Origin: Brachybacterium sp. Z12
GTDB taxonomy: Bacteria > Actinomycetota > Actinomycetes > Actinomycetales > Dermabacteraceae
Direction: 5' to 3'
DNA length: 64,000 nt
NCBI RefSeq assembly: GCF_014400405.1
Contig: NZ_CP060496.1
Span: 1,426,001-1,490,000 of the forward strand
Shown here: positions 8,835-18,036 of the stretch, piece after piece
How positions within the stretch are numbered: the first letter of the stretch is position 1
Layout: every line of letters begins with the position of its first letter
Notes under the pieces: generated by a model
Told to the model about the DNA's origin: nothing
What the model saw: only the letters and a program-made list of their open reading frames with translations
Database searches by the model: none
Made by a program: the position numbers and the translations under genes

Positions 8835-9809
8835 ATGGCAGGAAACAGCTCGCGCCGCGGTGCGGTGCGCAAGGGCAAGAAGGGCGCGACCGTCGGCTCC
8901 GGCGGTGTGCGTCGTCGAGCTCTCGAAGGCAAGGGCCCGACCCCCAGGGCCGAGGACCGTCCCGCTCATAAGGCGTACAAGGGGGCCTCTGGATCCGCCG
9001 GCGGATCCACCGGGCGCCGAGCGCCCGGCGGCGCCAAGAGCGCGCGCAAGCAGCTCGGCAGCGATCAGGTCGCAGGCCGCAACTCCGTGCTCGAAGCGCT
9101 GCGGGAGGACGTGCCCGCCACCAAGCTGACGGTCATGGTCCGCCTCGACACCGACGAGCGGGTGGGCGAGATCATGCGACTGGCCACCGCGCGCGGCCTG
9201 CCGATCGCAGAGGCCACCCGCACCGACCTCGACCGCATGACCGATCATTCCGTGCATCAGGGTGTGGCGCTGACCATCCCGCCGTACGAGTACGCCGAGG
9301 TCGATGAGCTGCTGAGCATCGCCGCGGATCGCTTCGAGCCGCCGCTGCTGGTCGCTCTCGACGGCATCACCGATCCCCGCAACCTCGGCGCGATCCTCCG
9401 CTCTGCGGACGCCTTCGGTGCGCACGGGGTGATCCTGCCCGAGCGGCGCAGCGTGTCGATGACCGCGAGCGTCTGGAAGGTCGCCGCGGGCGCCGCAGGC
9501 CGTATCCGGGTCGCCCAGGTCACCAACCTCAACCGCACCCTGACCTCCCTCAAGGAGCAGGGCGTGTTCGTGCTCGGCCTCGATGCCGAGGGCGATGTGA
9601 CCACGCGGGAGCTCGAGCTGGGCACCCAGCCGGTCGCCCTGGTCGTCGGTGCGGAGGGCAAGGGGCTCTCCCGCCTGGCCAGGGAGATCAGCGACCAGGT
9701 GGTCTCGATCCCGATGGGCGGGCGCGCGGAGTCGCTCAACGCCTCGGTGGCCGCCGCGATCGCGCTCTACGAACTCTCCGGGGTCAGGGAGAGTCAGGGA
9801 CTGGGCTGA
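8835..9809 (+). CDS. rlmB: 23S rRNA (guanosine-2251-2'-O)-methyltransferase
   Basis: 324 residues of the TrmH/SpoU family. A basic, low-complexity N-terminus of about 75 residues (Lys, Arg, Ser and Gly rich) precedes the substrate-binding domain (VAGRNSVLEAL) and the knotted methyltransferase domain with motif 1 DGITDPRNLGAILRSADAFG, motif 2 LVVGAEGKGL and motif 3 IPMGGRAESLNASVAAAIAL. It modifies the ribosomal P-loop. The extended basic N-terminus is typical of actinobacterial members. Its 3' end overlaps the convergent YczE-type gene by 16 nt. Confidence 0.92.
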   Translation: MAGNSSRRGAVRKGKKGATVGSGGVRRRALEGKGPTPRAEDRPAHKAYKGASGSAGGSTGRRAPGGAKSARKQLGSDQVAGRNSVLEALREDVPATKLTVMVRLDTDERVGEIMRLATARGLPIAEATRTDLDRMTDHSVHQGVALTIPPYEYAEVDELLSIAADRFEPPLLVALDGITDPRNLGAILRSADAFGAHGVILPERRSVSMTASVWKVAAGAAGRIRVAQVTNLNRTLTSLKEQGVFVLGLDAEGDVTTRELELGTQPVALVVGAEGKGLSRLAREISDQVVSIPMGGRAESLNASVAAAIALYELSGVRESQGLG

Positions 9810-10504
9810 GGCGAGCGGGGCAGCGGCCGGGAGACCTCCCGGCCGCGCACCGTCCGCACGGACAGCGTCACGTGCGGGAGCGTGAGCTGGATGACCGGCC
9901 CCAGCGCGATCGCGTAGACCACGGTGCCCACCCCGAGCGGGCCGCCCAGCGCCCAACCGGTCACCAGCACGGTCACCTCCAAGACGATGCGCACCGGCCC
10001 CACGGGCCTGCTGAGCACCCGCCCCAGCCCCGTCATCAGCCCGTCACGCGGCCCAGCGCCGAGCTGGGCACCGATGTACGCCGCGCCGCTGATCCCGTTC
10101 AGGAGCACTCCCGAGGCCATCATCGCCAGGGCGATCGGCACTGTGCGGGCCTCGGGGAGCAGCAGCATCCCCAGGTCGACGCTGACGCCCACCCAGATCG
10201 CGTTCGCGACCGTGCCGATCCCGACCCTCTCCCGCAGCGGCACCCACACCAGCAGCAGCACGAAGCTCACTGCGATGCTCACCGTCCCCACGGTCAGCCC
10301 GATGTGATCTGCGATCGCCGCATGCAGCACGTCCCACGGTGCTCCTCCCAGTCCTGACTCGAGCAGCAGCGCCAGGGAGAACCCGAAACCGGTGAGCCCC
10401 GCCATCATCTGGAGCAGGCGCAGGGCGAGCCGGTCGGCCCCCAGCTGGTCGCGGAGGGAGAGATTGTTCAGCCGCGCCGGAGCGCTGTCGCGTGCACGGC
10501 GCAT
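9794..10504 (-). CDS. YczE/YitT-type integral membrane protein
   Basis: 236 residues with about five hydrophobic segments and the family's conserved pattern: ALLLESGLGGAPWDVLHAAI followed by GISGAAYIGAQLGAGPRDGL. Related proteins (YczE, YitT) are membrane proteins without an agreed biochemical function. It begins 16 nt after the DUF4032 gene, so the two are likely cotranscribed. It overlaps the 3' end of convergent rlmB. Confidence 0.8.
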   Translation of the reverse strand: MRRARDSAPARLNNLSLRDQLGADRLALRLLQMMAGLTGFGFSLALLLESGLGGAPWDVLHAAIADHIGLTVGTVSIAVSFVLLLVWVPLRERVGIGTVANAIWVGVSVDLGMLLLPEARTVPIALAMMASGVLLNGISGAAYIGAQLGAGPRDGLMTGLGRVLSRPVGPVRIVLEVTVLVTGWALGGPLGVGTVVYAIALGPVIQLTLPHVTLSVRTVRGREVSRPLPRSPQPSP

Positions 10505-10520
10505 GGGACGCCCGACCCTC

Positions 10521-11762
10521 TCAGGACTCGAAGATCGGCAGTGCGGACGTCTCCGTCGTCACCAGCGAGCGCTCGTCCGGACGGTGGATGAGGACGTTGA
10601 GGATGTAGTGGCGCACGGTGTCGTCGAGGCTGACATCCTGCCCAGCCTGCTCGGAGAGGAACCACTTGTGCTCGAGGATCTCGTGGAAGAACTCCGGCGG
10701 CTCGAGCTTGGAGCGCATCGAGCGCGGCACCGCACGGACCACCGGCTCATAGTGATCCTTCAGCCACTCGTGGGCCACGAACTCCTCGTCCTCGAGCTGC
10801 TGTTCGGTGTCGGCACGGAACTGGTCGAGGTCGTTGAGGAGGCGGCGAGCCTGATTCTCCTGCGCGTCGATGCCGGTCAGGCGCATCAACCGGCGTGCAT
10901 GATGCCCTGCATCGACCACCTTCGGCATGATCGACAGCGAGGTGCCGTCGAGGTCCGTGGTGATCTCGAGCTCGCCCACGTCGAAGCCCAGCGCATTGAG
11001 CTTCTCGATGCGGGCGGAGACGCGCCAGCGCTCATCGGCGGAGAACCGCTCCCGGGAGGTCAGCGTCTCCCACAGCTCCTCGTAGCGGGAGACCAGGTCA
11101 TCACCTACCGCAATCGGGTCAGCCTCGGGATCGAACATGTCCCCGGCCTGGAGGTCCATCAGCTCGCCGATGATGTTGGTGCGTGCCAGGTCGAGGTCGT
11201 AGCGGCGCTGACCGACAGTGAGCCGCTCATGGAGGACACCGGTCTCGACGTCGACGAGGTAGGCGGCGAAGGCCCCCGCGTCGCGGCGGAAGAGCGTGTT
11301 GGACAGGGAGACGTCACCCCAGTAGAAGCCCTCGAGGTGGAGGTGGACGAGCAGCACCGCCAGGGCGTCCAGCAGCCGGTGGGCCGTGTCCGGGCGCGAG
11401 ACCTGGCTGAACACTGCGCGGTACGGCAGGGAGAACTGGAGGTGCCGGGTGATCAGCATCGCGTCGAGCGGCTCTCCCGTCGGCGTGCTCCGGCCCGAGA
11501 TCACGGCGAAGGGCTCCACGCAGGGGATGCCGAGCCGGCCGAGGATGCGGAGCATGTCGTACTCGCGCTGTGCGAGATCGCGGGAGATCTCCTTCAGCGC
11601 GAGGACCCGTCCCGAGACGCGCACGAAACGCACGACGTGACGGGAGATGCCACGCGGGAGCGCGGCGAGCATGTCCTCGGGCCACTGCTCGAGCGGTTGC
11701 TCCCACGGCAGGTCCAGCAGTGCCGGATCTGCACGGGACGCGGTGATCTCCAGGGGTGCCAT
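10521..11762 (-). CDS. DUF4032 protein with a lipopolysaccharide-kinase-like N-terminal domain
   Basis: 413 residues. The N-terminal half looks like a divergent protein-kinase-fold domain: a lysine candidate in VLALKEISRD, a catalytic-loop-like segment LEGFYWGDVSLSNTLF, and LVDVETG in the position of the metal-binding DFG. The C-terminal half is the DUF4032 module with many conserved charged residues (HEWLKDHYEPVV; FFHEILEHKWFLSEQAG). Substrate is unknown; the family is broadly actinobacterial. The ATG at 11762 follows a GGAG sequence. It lies between an ABC ATPase gene (155 nt upstream) and the YczE gene. Confidence 0.8.
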   Translation of the reverse strand: MAPLEITASRADPALLDLPWEQPLEQWPEDMLAALPRGISRHVVRFVRVSGRVLALKEISRDLAQREYDMLRILGRLGIPCVEPFAVISGRSTPTGEPLDAMLITRHLQFSLPYRAVFSQVSRPDTAHRLLDALAVLLVHLHLEGFYWGDVSLSNTLFRRDAGAFAAYLVDVETGVLHERLTVGQRRYDLDLARTNIIGELMDLQAGDMFDPEADPIAVGDDLVSRYEELWETLTSRERFSADERWRVSARIEKLNALGFDVGELEITTDLDGTSLSIMPKVVDAGHHARRLMRLTGIDAQENQARRLLNDLDQFRADTEQQLEDEEFVAHEWLKDHYEPVVRAVPRSMRSKLEPPEFFHEILEHKWFLSEQAGQDVSLDDTVRHYILNVLIHRPDERSLVTTETSALPIFES

Positions 11763-11917
11763 TGCTCCATTCTCTCCCGAGCGAAGACGCTTCGAGCACT
11801 CCCGGCATGATGTCACGTCAACGGGACGGACAGCACACCGCGAGGCAGGGCCTCGGACGACGGCGACGGGCGCCCGGCAGCAGCCGGACGCCCGTCGCGC
11901 GGTGCTTCTGCTGCGGT

Positions 11918-13002
11918 TCAGTCGCCCAGGCGCTGACCGTTCTTCGCATCGAAGAGGTGGGTGTGCTCCGGCGAGGGACGGAAGTACACCGTCTCGCCCT
12001 TGGCCGGAGGACGACGGGCGTCGACGCGAGCGATGAACGGCTTGGCCGTCTCGTCGCTGCCGGCGCGGCGGCCGTAGATGAACGCGTCCGCGCCCAGCTC
12101 CTCGACGAGGTCGACCTCGACGGCGAGACCCTGGTTGTCGGGGGCGAGCTCGAGATCCTCGGGACGCACACCCACGGTGACCGTGGTCTGATCGGTCTCG
12201 GAGAGGGTGGAGCGGTCCACGGGGATCACGGCGCCGCCGAACTCGACACCCTGATCGGACAGCGGGGCGTCGAACAGGTTCATCGCGGGGGAGCCGATGA
12301 AGCCGGCCACGAACACGTTGTCCGGGTGGTCGTACATGCGGCGGGGGAGTCGATCTGCTGGAGCACGCCACGATCGAGGACGGCCACGCGGTCGCCCATC
12401 GTCATCGCCTCGGTCTGGTCGTGGGTCACGTAGACGGTGGTGACGCCCAGACGACGCTGCAGAGACGCGATCTGGGTACGGGTGGAGACGCGGAGTTTCG
12501 CGTCGAGGTTCGACAGCGGCTCATCCATGAGGAACACCTGGGGCGAGCGCACGATCGCGCGGCCCATGGCCACACGCTGACGCTGACCACCGGAGAGGGC
12601 CTTCGGCTTGCGGTCGAGGTACTCGGTGAGGTCGAGGATCTCGGCGGCGTCCTCGACGCGCTTGCGGATCTCGGCCTTCGGGTTGCCCGCGATCTTCAGG
12701 GCGAAGCCCATGTTGTCGGCGACCGACATGTGGGGGTAGAGCGCGTAGTTCTGGAACACCATCGCGATGTCGCGGTCCTTCGGCGGCACATCGGTGACGT
12801 CGCGGTCACCGATGAGGATGCGGCCGGCGTCGATCTCCTCGAGGCCGGCGAGCATGCGCAGCGAGGTCGACTTGCCGCAACCGGAGGGGCCGACCAGGAC
12901 GAGGAACTCGCCGTCGCCGATCTCGATGTTGAGGTTGTCGACGGCCGGGCGCTCCTGGCCCGGGTAGACGCGCGAGGCGCTGTCGAACGTGACTGTTGCC
13001 AT
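11918..13002 (-). CDS. ugpC: Sugar ABC transporter ATPase, UgpC/MsmK type (one apparent frameshift)
   Basis: The repaired product is 361 residues, the normal size for the shared ATPase that energizes several carbohydrate importers. It has Walker [10 protein letters not shown] (about 39-47), signature [15 protein letters not shown], Walker [13 protein letters not shown] and the His-loop [10 protein letters not shown], followed by a TOBE-containing regulatory domain ([12 protein letters not shown]). The frame breaks at 12343-12347, where one C is missing from the coding strand; restoring it gives [26 protein letters not shown] precedes the ATG at 13002. No permease or binding protein is adjacent, consistent with a multitasking ATPase serving distant transporters. 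Confidence 0.9.
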
Positions 13003-13106
13003 GGTGGTTCTCCTTCACCGGCAGGTACGTGCCGGACGGTCCGTTGTGAAGTGATACGTGGCCGGGACGAGGTCGCTCTCACGGGAGGTGCTTCTTCGCA
13101 CCGGCT

Positions 13107-13134
13107 CGAGTGAGTGTATCCCAGCTCTCACTCG
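13107..13134 (-). promoter_or_regulatory. Inverted repeat spanning the probable ugpC promoter
   Basis: CGAGTGAG-N12-CTCACTCG, perfect 8-bp arms. Inside the spacer the minus strand reads GATACA (13115-13120), a plausible -10 box, with TTGTCT further upstream. A regulator bound here would cover the promoter of the sugar ATPase gene, about 105 nt before its start codon. Confidence 0.45.
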
Positions 13135-13226
13135 CGCGGAGACAACCCAGGCCGTCCGTCTCGCGTGTCGGGACAGCGTTCTCCGGCGGGGCGGTCGGCA
13201 GTGCGTGGGAAGGGGTGCGCCTGCGG

Positions 13227-13232
13227 GATACT
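13227..13232 (+). promoter_or_regulatory. -10 box of def (leaderless)
   Basis: GATACT, then GGGGGA, then GTG at 13239; same spacing and spacer sequence as cysS. Confidence 0.55.
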
Positions 13233-13238
13233 GGGGGA

Positions 13239-13919
13239 GTGGACATCACTGAGCTGACCCGGAAGATCCTCGACCGCCGCGAGAAGGAGAGTGCTCCCCT
13301 GCGGATCGTGCAGGCAGGGCATCCCGCGCTGCGCCGGAAGGCGGTGACCGCCCTCGAACGGCTCGACGTCGAGCTGCTGCTCGAGCTCGCCGAGGCGATG
13401 ACGATCACGATGCGTGACGCCCCGGGCGTGGGCCTGGCGGCACCGCAGATCGGCCTGCCGCTGCGGTTCTACGTGGTCGAGGACAGCTTCGCCTCCGATG
13501 AGGAGGACCCTGACGACGATCTGTTCGAGCGGCGACCGCTGGCCCTCCGCCTCCTGCTCGATCCGGTCGTCGAGCCGCTCGGCACCGAGCGGGTCTACGC
13601 CTTCGAGGGGTGCCTCTCGGTCGATGGCTGGCAGTCCATCGTGCCGCGATCGCGCCGGGTGCGCCTGCGCGCCACAGAGCTGCTGCAGGACGGGCGGATG
13701 CAGGAGATCGACGAGGAGCACGTTGGCTGGACCGCCCGCATCTTCCAGCACGAGACCGACCACCTGGCCGGGACGCTCTGCCATGACGTGGCGGTCCCGC
13801 GCTCCTTCATGGATGCCGGATACGCCGGGCACTACGCCGACCTGGATGACGCGGTGCGACGGCTCGGACTGACCGGTGAGATCACCGAGCTGGGCGAGGG
13901 TGAGGTCGTGATCGGCTGA
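13239..13919 (+). CDS. def: Peptide deformylase
   Basis: 226 residues; removes the N-terminal formyl group from nascent proteins. All three motifs are present: GVGLAAPQIG (about residue 63), EGCLS with metal-binding C125, and HETDH (171-175, in place of the usual HExxH form HEYDH), which supplies the two histidines and the catalytic glutamate. It is longer than E. coli Def (about 170) because of an acidic insertion (SDEEDPDDDLF) and a C-terminal extension. The GTG at 13239 is preferred over upstream starts because of the GATACT box at the leaderless spacing. Confidence 0.92.
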   Translation: MDITELTRKILDRREKESAPLRIVQAGHPALRRKAVTALERLDVELLLELAEAMTITMRDAPGVGLAAPQIGLPLRFYVVEDSFASDEEDPDDDLFERRPLALRLLLDPVVEPLGTERVYAFEGCLSVDGWQSIVPRSRRVRLRATELLQDGRMQEIDEEHVGWTARIFQHETDHLAGTLCHDVAVPRSFMDAGYAGHYADLDDAVRRLGLTGEITELGEGEVVIG

Positions 13920-14051
13920 GGCGCGCGGCGGCTCGCGCAGCCGCCCGCCGCAGTGTCCCGCCGCGCCGGGGCGATCGACGAACCCTTCAGGATGTCCCGG
14001 GTCGTCGCGATAGCTTGACCCTGTTCCCCAACCGACAGAACGGAGCCGACG

Positions 14052-14804
14052 GTGGCAAAGAGCGACCCGAACACCCCGAACCACGACCCGCACGGACCTG
14101 AGGCGCTGCCCGGGAACGATGAGCTGGTCGAGCAGATCGACGAGCGCTGGCTGGGGCTGATCGACACCGCGCTGAAGGTGCAGTCCCCGCTCGCCCACAG
14201 CTATGTGGCGAAACTTCGCCAGAAGCATCCCGAGGCCACCGACCGGCAGCTCCTCGAGCACGTCACCAAGCGCTTCACAGCCCTGACCACGCTCACCGGG
14301 GCGGGCATCGGCGGTGTCGCAGCGCTGCCCGGACTGGGCACTGCGGCCGCCCTCGCCCTCACGGTCGGTGAAGGCGTCTCCTTCGCCGAGGCGTGCGCCT
14401 TCCTCACCCTCGCCTCCGCCGAGATCCACGGCGTCGACATGACGGACAAGAACACCCGGCGTCTGGTGCTGATGGGCGTGCTCGGCGGAGAGCGCGGCAC
14501 CGAGATCATCGCCAAGACGATGGGCAAGCAGGGACTGCAGTGGCAGGCGGTGCTGGGCGGAGGAGGCGGCTTCGTGCCGGGCCTGATCAGCAAGCAGGTC
14601 TCGCGCTATGTGCGCCGCCGGGTGGTGGCGCGGACCGGCAAGCTGTGGCTCATGCGGCTGCTGCCCTTCGGGATCGGTGCCGTGCTCGGCGGCTTCGGCG
14701 CCAGGGCCGTGTCCAGGTCGGTCGTGGAGGCGATGCTCGAGATCTTCGCGCACGGGCCCACACTCGAGGGCGAGCTCGCCCAGCAGGGCGGCCTCACGGC
14801 CTGA
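14052..14804 (+). CDS. EcsC-like membrane-associated protein of unknown function
   Basis: 250 residues. A polar N-terminus precedes a glycine/alanine-rich hydrophobic segment (LTGAGIGGVAALPGLGTAAA) and a second one near the C-terminus (LPFGIGAVLGGFGARAVSR). Between them lies EACAFLTLASAEIHGVDMTD, which resembles EcsC-family proteins. The GTG at 14052 follows GGAG. It is followed by two strong hairpins and faces convergent ppa. The family call is tentative and I would not assign a role. Confidence 0.5.
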   Translation: MAKSDPNTPNHDPHGPEALPGNDELVEQIDERWLGLIDTALKVQSPLAHSYVAKLRQKHPEATDRQLLEHVTKRFTALTTLTGAGIGGVAALPGLGTAAALALTVGEGVSFAEACAFLTLASAEIHGVDMTDKNTRRLVLMGVLGGERGTEIIAKTMGKQGLQWQAVLGGGGGFVPGLISKQVSRYVRRRVVARTGKLWLMRLLPFGIGAVLGGFGARAVSRSVVEAMLEIFAHGPTLEGELAQQGGLTA

Positions 14805-14828
14805 GCTCCGCTCCGCCCCTCGGCGGCC

Positions 14829-14874
14829 GCAGCAGAAGAGGGCCGGCCCCACAGGGTCGGCCCTCTTCTGCTGC
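14829..14874. terminator. Strong hairpin terminator
   Basis: GCAGCAGAAGAGGGCCGGCC pairs along 20 positions with the complementary arm at 14855-14874, broken only by one G-T pair; loop of 6. It serves the EcsC-like gene and possibly ppa from the other side. Confidence 0.75.
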
Positions 14875-14877
14875 ACG

Positions 14878-14917
14878 GTGAGGTTTCCCGGGAGCCGCGG
14901 CTCCCGGGAAACCTCAC
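14878..14917. repeat. Perfect 40-bp palindrome overlapping the ppa stop codon
   Basis: A 20-bp arm (GTGAGGTTTCCCGGGAGCCG) is followed immediately by its exact reverse complement with no spacer. It includes the ppa stop codon (14914-14916) and sits 3 nt from the preceding terminator. As RNA it would form a very stable hairpin, so it may be the ppa terminator, although it starts inside the coding sequence. Confidence 0.85.
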
Positions 14918-15426
14918 ACGTCCTGGGTGAAGTCGTTGGCGTGCTCGGTGCCGACGGCACGCTGGTAGGAACGGCGGATCTCCGCCTCCGCGTCGCTGCG
15001 GCCCTCCCAATGTGCGCCCTCGACGCTCTTGCCCGGCTCGAGGTCCTTGTAGACCTCGAAGAAGTGCTGGATCTCCAGGCGATGGAACTCCGAGACGTCG
15101 GTGAGCTCCTGGCGACGGACCTGACGGCGATCGCCCACGGGCACCGCCACGATCTTGTCGTCGCCGCCCGCCTCATCGCGCATGCGGAACATGCCGAGCG
15201 CGCGACAGCGGATCAGGCAGCCCGGGAACGTGGGCTCCTCGAGCAGGACCAGACAGTCCAGCGGATCGCCGTCCTCGCCGAGAGTCCCCTCGATGAAGCC
15301 GTAGTCATCCGGGTAGCGAGTGGCGGTGAACAGCATCCGGTCAAGCCGGATCCGTCCGTTGTGGTGGTCCACCTCGTACTTGTTTCGATTTCCGCGAGGG
15401 ATCTCGATGGTCACGTCGAATTCCAC
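14914..15426 (-). CDS. ppa: Inorganic pyrophosphatase
   Basis: 170 residues of the soluble family I enzyme, which hydrolyses pyrophosphate and pulls biosynthetic reactions forward. Active-site segments are visible: [31 protein letters not shown], and [19 protein letters not shown] with its metal-binding aspartates. I chose the GTG at 15426, giving [12 protein letters not shown] at the N-terminus; upstream in-frame sequence lacks family similarity. It is divergent from dacB and convergent with the EcsC-like gene. The CDS ends inside a 40-bp palindrome. Confidence 0.93.
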   Translation of the reverse strand: MEFDVTIEIPRGNRNKYEVDHHNGRIRLDRMLFTATRYPDDYGFIEGTLGEDGDPLDCLVLLEEPTFPGCLIRCRALGMFRMRDEAGGDDKIVAVPVGDRRQVRRQELTDVSEFHRLEIQHFFEVYKDLEPGKSVEGAHWEGRSDAEAEIRRSYQRAVGTEHANDFTQDV

Positions 15427-15460
15427 GACAGCCGCTCCATTGCTCCGGCCCCATGGGCCA

Positions 15461-15474
15461 CTGGTAATGACCAG
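15461..15474. promoter_or_regulatory. Small inverted repeat between ppa and dacB
   Basis: CTGGT-AATG-ACCAG lies 20-33 nt before the inferred dacB transcript start, between its -35 and -10 positions. Function is speculative. Confidence 0.25.
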
Positions 15475-15481
15475 AGCACCA

Positions 15482-15487
15482 TATCGT
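15482..15487 (+). promoter_or_regulatory. -10 box of dacB (leaderless)
   Basis: TATCGT, then GGGGGC, then ATG at 15494. Confidence 0.6.
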
Positions 15488-15493
15488 GGGGGC

Positions 15494-16900
15494 ATGGCGC
15501 TGAGAGCAACAGATCGTATCTGGCGCACCACTGCGATCGTGATGTGCGCGGCGGTGCCCACGAGCTTCTACGTGCTCGGAGACCTCACCGACGCCTTCCC
15601 CGGGGTGATCACGGTGCGCACCGTCGAGGAGGGACCGGCATCCGGCCCGCGAGCCGTCGCCGAGGACTGGGAGCGGCTGAGCGCCGAGGATCTGCTGTCC
15701 CCCGCCGCGCCATCGGCTGCCCCCGAAGGTGTGACTGACCTCGAAGAACGCATGGCAGCCGGGGCGGCGCTGCCCGTCGTCGACGGAGGCCTCGCCTTCA
15801 GCGTGGTCGATGCCGACAGCGGGGAGGTGGTCGCCGAGCGCCAGTCCGGCACCGCTCTCGTGCCCGCCTCGACCCTCAAGCTCCTCACCGCCGCGGCGGT
15901 GCTTCGCCAGTACAGCGGCGACGAGGTGCTCACCACGCGGGCCACGGTCCAGGACGGTGTGGTCACCCTCGTGGGCGGCGGTGACATGACTCTCAGTGAG
16001 GCGGAGCTGCGCGATCTCGCGACCCAGGCGGCCGAGCTGGCATCGACTCAGGAGATCGACGAGGTCTCGGTCGCCTACGACGACAGCTATCTGGTCGGTG
16101 GGCACAACGCGGCCTGGGGCAACAACGGCGCCGCCGACGGCTGGGTGACCCCCACCGCGTCGCTCGCGCTTGACGGCGGATGGCTGGACGGCCAGCAGTA
16201 CGGGCCGAAATCGCTCGACCCGGCCGGCGACGCCGCCGAACGGTTCGCGCAGCTCCTGTCCGATGCCGGGATCGAGGTCACCGGTGAGGTCTCCGAGGGC
16301 GCCGCGCCCGATGCGGCGCCCTCGGTCGAGATCCACTCCGAGCCGCTCGAGGAGATCGTGCGCCGAACCCTGCTGATCTCCGACAACACCACGTCGGAGC
16401 TGCTCGCCCACCTGGTGGCCCTCTCCCGAGGGGAGGAGACCACGCCTGCCGGGGCCGCCGCCGCGGTCGAGGCCGAGATCCGAGAGCTGGCCGAAGAGCT
16501 CGCGGTGCCGGCGGAGGCGCTCGCCTCCCTCGAGCTGCACGACGGCTCCGGCCTCTCGCGTCAGAACCGGGTGCCGCCCGCGCTGCTGTCCGCGGTCCTC
16601 GCCGAGGTGGCCTCCGGTGAGGTGCCCAGCCTCGAGCAGATCCTCTTCGACATCCCCATCGCCGGTCTCTCCGGCACGCTGGCGGAACGCTTCGATGCAG
16701 AGGGAACCGACGAGGCCAGCGGGCTGGTGCGTGGCAAAACCGGCTACCTCGGCGGAGCCGCCACGCTGGCCGGCGTCGCCGTGCTGCCTGATGACCGCAC
16801 TGTCGGCTACTCGATCGTGGTGCACGGCTTCGACGGGGCCGATGCTGATGCCGCACGTGCCGCCGTCGACCAGATCGCGGCCGAGATGGTGGTCCGATGA
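15494..16900 (+). CDS. dacB: D-alanyl-D-alanine carboxypeptidase/endopeptidase (PBP4 family)
   Basis: 468 residues, acting on peptidoglycan outside the membrane. An N-terminal hydrophobic segment ([18 protein letters not shown]) acts as signal or anchor. The penicillin-binding active-site motifs are all present: SxxK as S126-TLK-129, SDN at 296-298 and KTG at 415-417. The large insertion between SxxK and SDN is typical of class C PBP4-type enzymes. Start at 15494 is supported by the TATCGT box 6 nt upstream. The stop overlaps the tilS start as ATGA. Confidence 0.92.
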   Translation: MALRATDRIWRTTAIVMCAAVPTSFYVLGDLTDAFPGVITVRTVEEGPASGPRAVAEDWERLSAEDLLSPAAPSAAPEGVTDLEERMAAGAALPVVDGGLAFSVVDADSGEVVAERQSGTALVPASTLKLLTAAAVLRQYSGDEVLTTRATVQDGVVTLVGGGDMTLSEAELRDLATQAAELASTQEIDEVSVAYDDSYLVGGHNAAWGNNGAADGWVTPTASLALDGGWLDGQQYGPKSLDPAGDAAERFAQLLSDAGIEVTGEVSEGAAPDAAPSVEIHSEPLEEIVRRTLLISDNTTSELLAHLVALSRGEETTPAGAAAAVEAEIRELAEELAVPAEALASLELHDGSGLSRQNRVPPALLSAVLAEVASGEVPSLEQILFDIPIAGLSGTLAERFDAEGTDEASGLVRGKTGYLGGAATLAGVAVLPDDRTVGYSIVVHGFDGADADAARAAVDQIAAEMVVR

Positions 16901-17992
16901 TGGCCGGCCCCCTCCCGTCGTCGCCCGTGCCCGCACCGCCGTACGCGCGGCGGTGACCGCGCGTCTCGAGCAGCTCGCGGACGACACCGCCGTCGGCCAT
17001 CTCTCGCCCCGCCTGCTCGTCGGCTGCAGTGGGGGAGCGGACTCCCTCGCCCTGCTCGCGACCACCGCCTGGGTCGGGTCCCGGATGGGGCTCGAGACCG
17101 AGGCGGCGATCGTCGACCACGGGCTGCAGGAATCTTCCGCACAGGTCGCCGAGCGTGCGCTCGTCCAGGCGCAGCGGCTCGGCGTCCAAACGCACGTGCT
17201 GCGCGTCGACGTCGACGCCGACGCGCCCGGCGGGATCGAGAACGCCGCCCGGATCGCACGCCACGCCGCCCTCGAGGCGGCCCTCGAGGAGCGCGGGGCG
17301 ATCGCCCTGCTGATGGCCCACACCCTCGACGACCAGGCCGAGCAGGTGCTGATGGGCCTGGCCCGCGGAGCCGGCCCCGGGCGCTGGCGGGGATCCCCCG
17401 CACCCGCGGCGCGCTGCTGCGGCCCTTCCTGGGGACCGGGAGGGACGAGAGCACCGCCCTGCGCCGCGCCGACACCGAGGAGATCTGCCGCGTGCACGAC
17501 CTGGAGTGGTGGGAGGACCCCATGAACGCGGACGAGACGCTGCTGCGCTCCCGCGTGCGCCACCGTGCGCTGCCGCTCCTACGGGAGATCCTCGGCGACC
17601 AGATCGACGAGAACCTCGCACGCACCGCGGACCTGGTGCGCCCCGACGTCGACCACCTCGACGAGGAGGCCCGGGAGCTGCTGGTCTCCCTGCGCCGGGA
17701 CGGCGGCGAGCTGCGCGAGGACGGCGACCTGCTCCTGCTGGACGTGCACGCCCTGGCCGCCGCACCGGCACCGCTGCGCACCCGGATCCTGCGCGACGCC
17801 TCACGTTCCGCTGACCGCGCAATCCGCCCCGACCGCTCCTCAGGTTCGACGAAGTCCCTGCTTCGGCGACAGGTGCTCGCGATCGATGCGCTGGTCGTCT
17901 CATGGCGCGGTCAGGCTGCCGTGCCCGTTCCGGGTAGGATCGAAGTCGCTCGCCGCGACGGCCTGTTGGTGTGGCGCCGCCTCGATCCGTGA
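16897..17992 (+). CDS. tilS: tRNA(Ile)-lysidine synthetase (two apparent frameshifts)
   Basis: The repaired product is 365 residues. It modifies the wobble cytidine of tRNA-Ile(CAU) to lysidine so that AUA is read as isoleucine. The PP-loop VGCSGGADSLALLA and the HTLDDQAEQVLMGLARG segment are diagnostic. One C is missing at 16908-16912; restoring it links the ATG at 16897 to the main frame as MMAGPPPVVARA. One G is missing at 17379-17381; restoring it gives GALAGIPRTRGALLRPFLG. The function is essential in bacteria, so these breaks are more likely sequence errors than decay. ATGA overlap with dacB; hpt follows 44 nt later. Confidence 0.9.
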
Positions 17993-18036
17993 TCCGCGGC
18001 TGACGCACCCCACCACGTTTCATGGAGGAGATCCGC

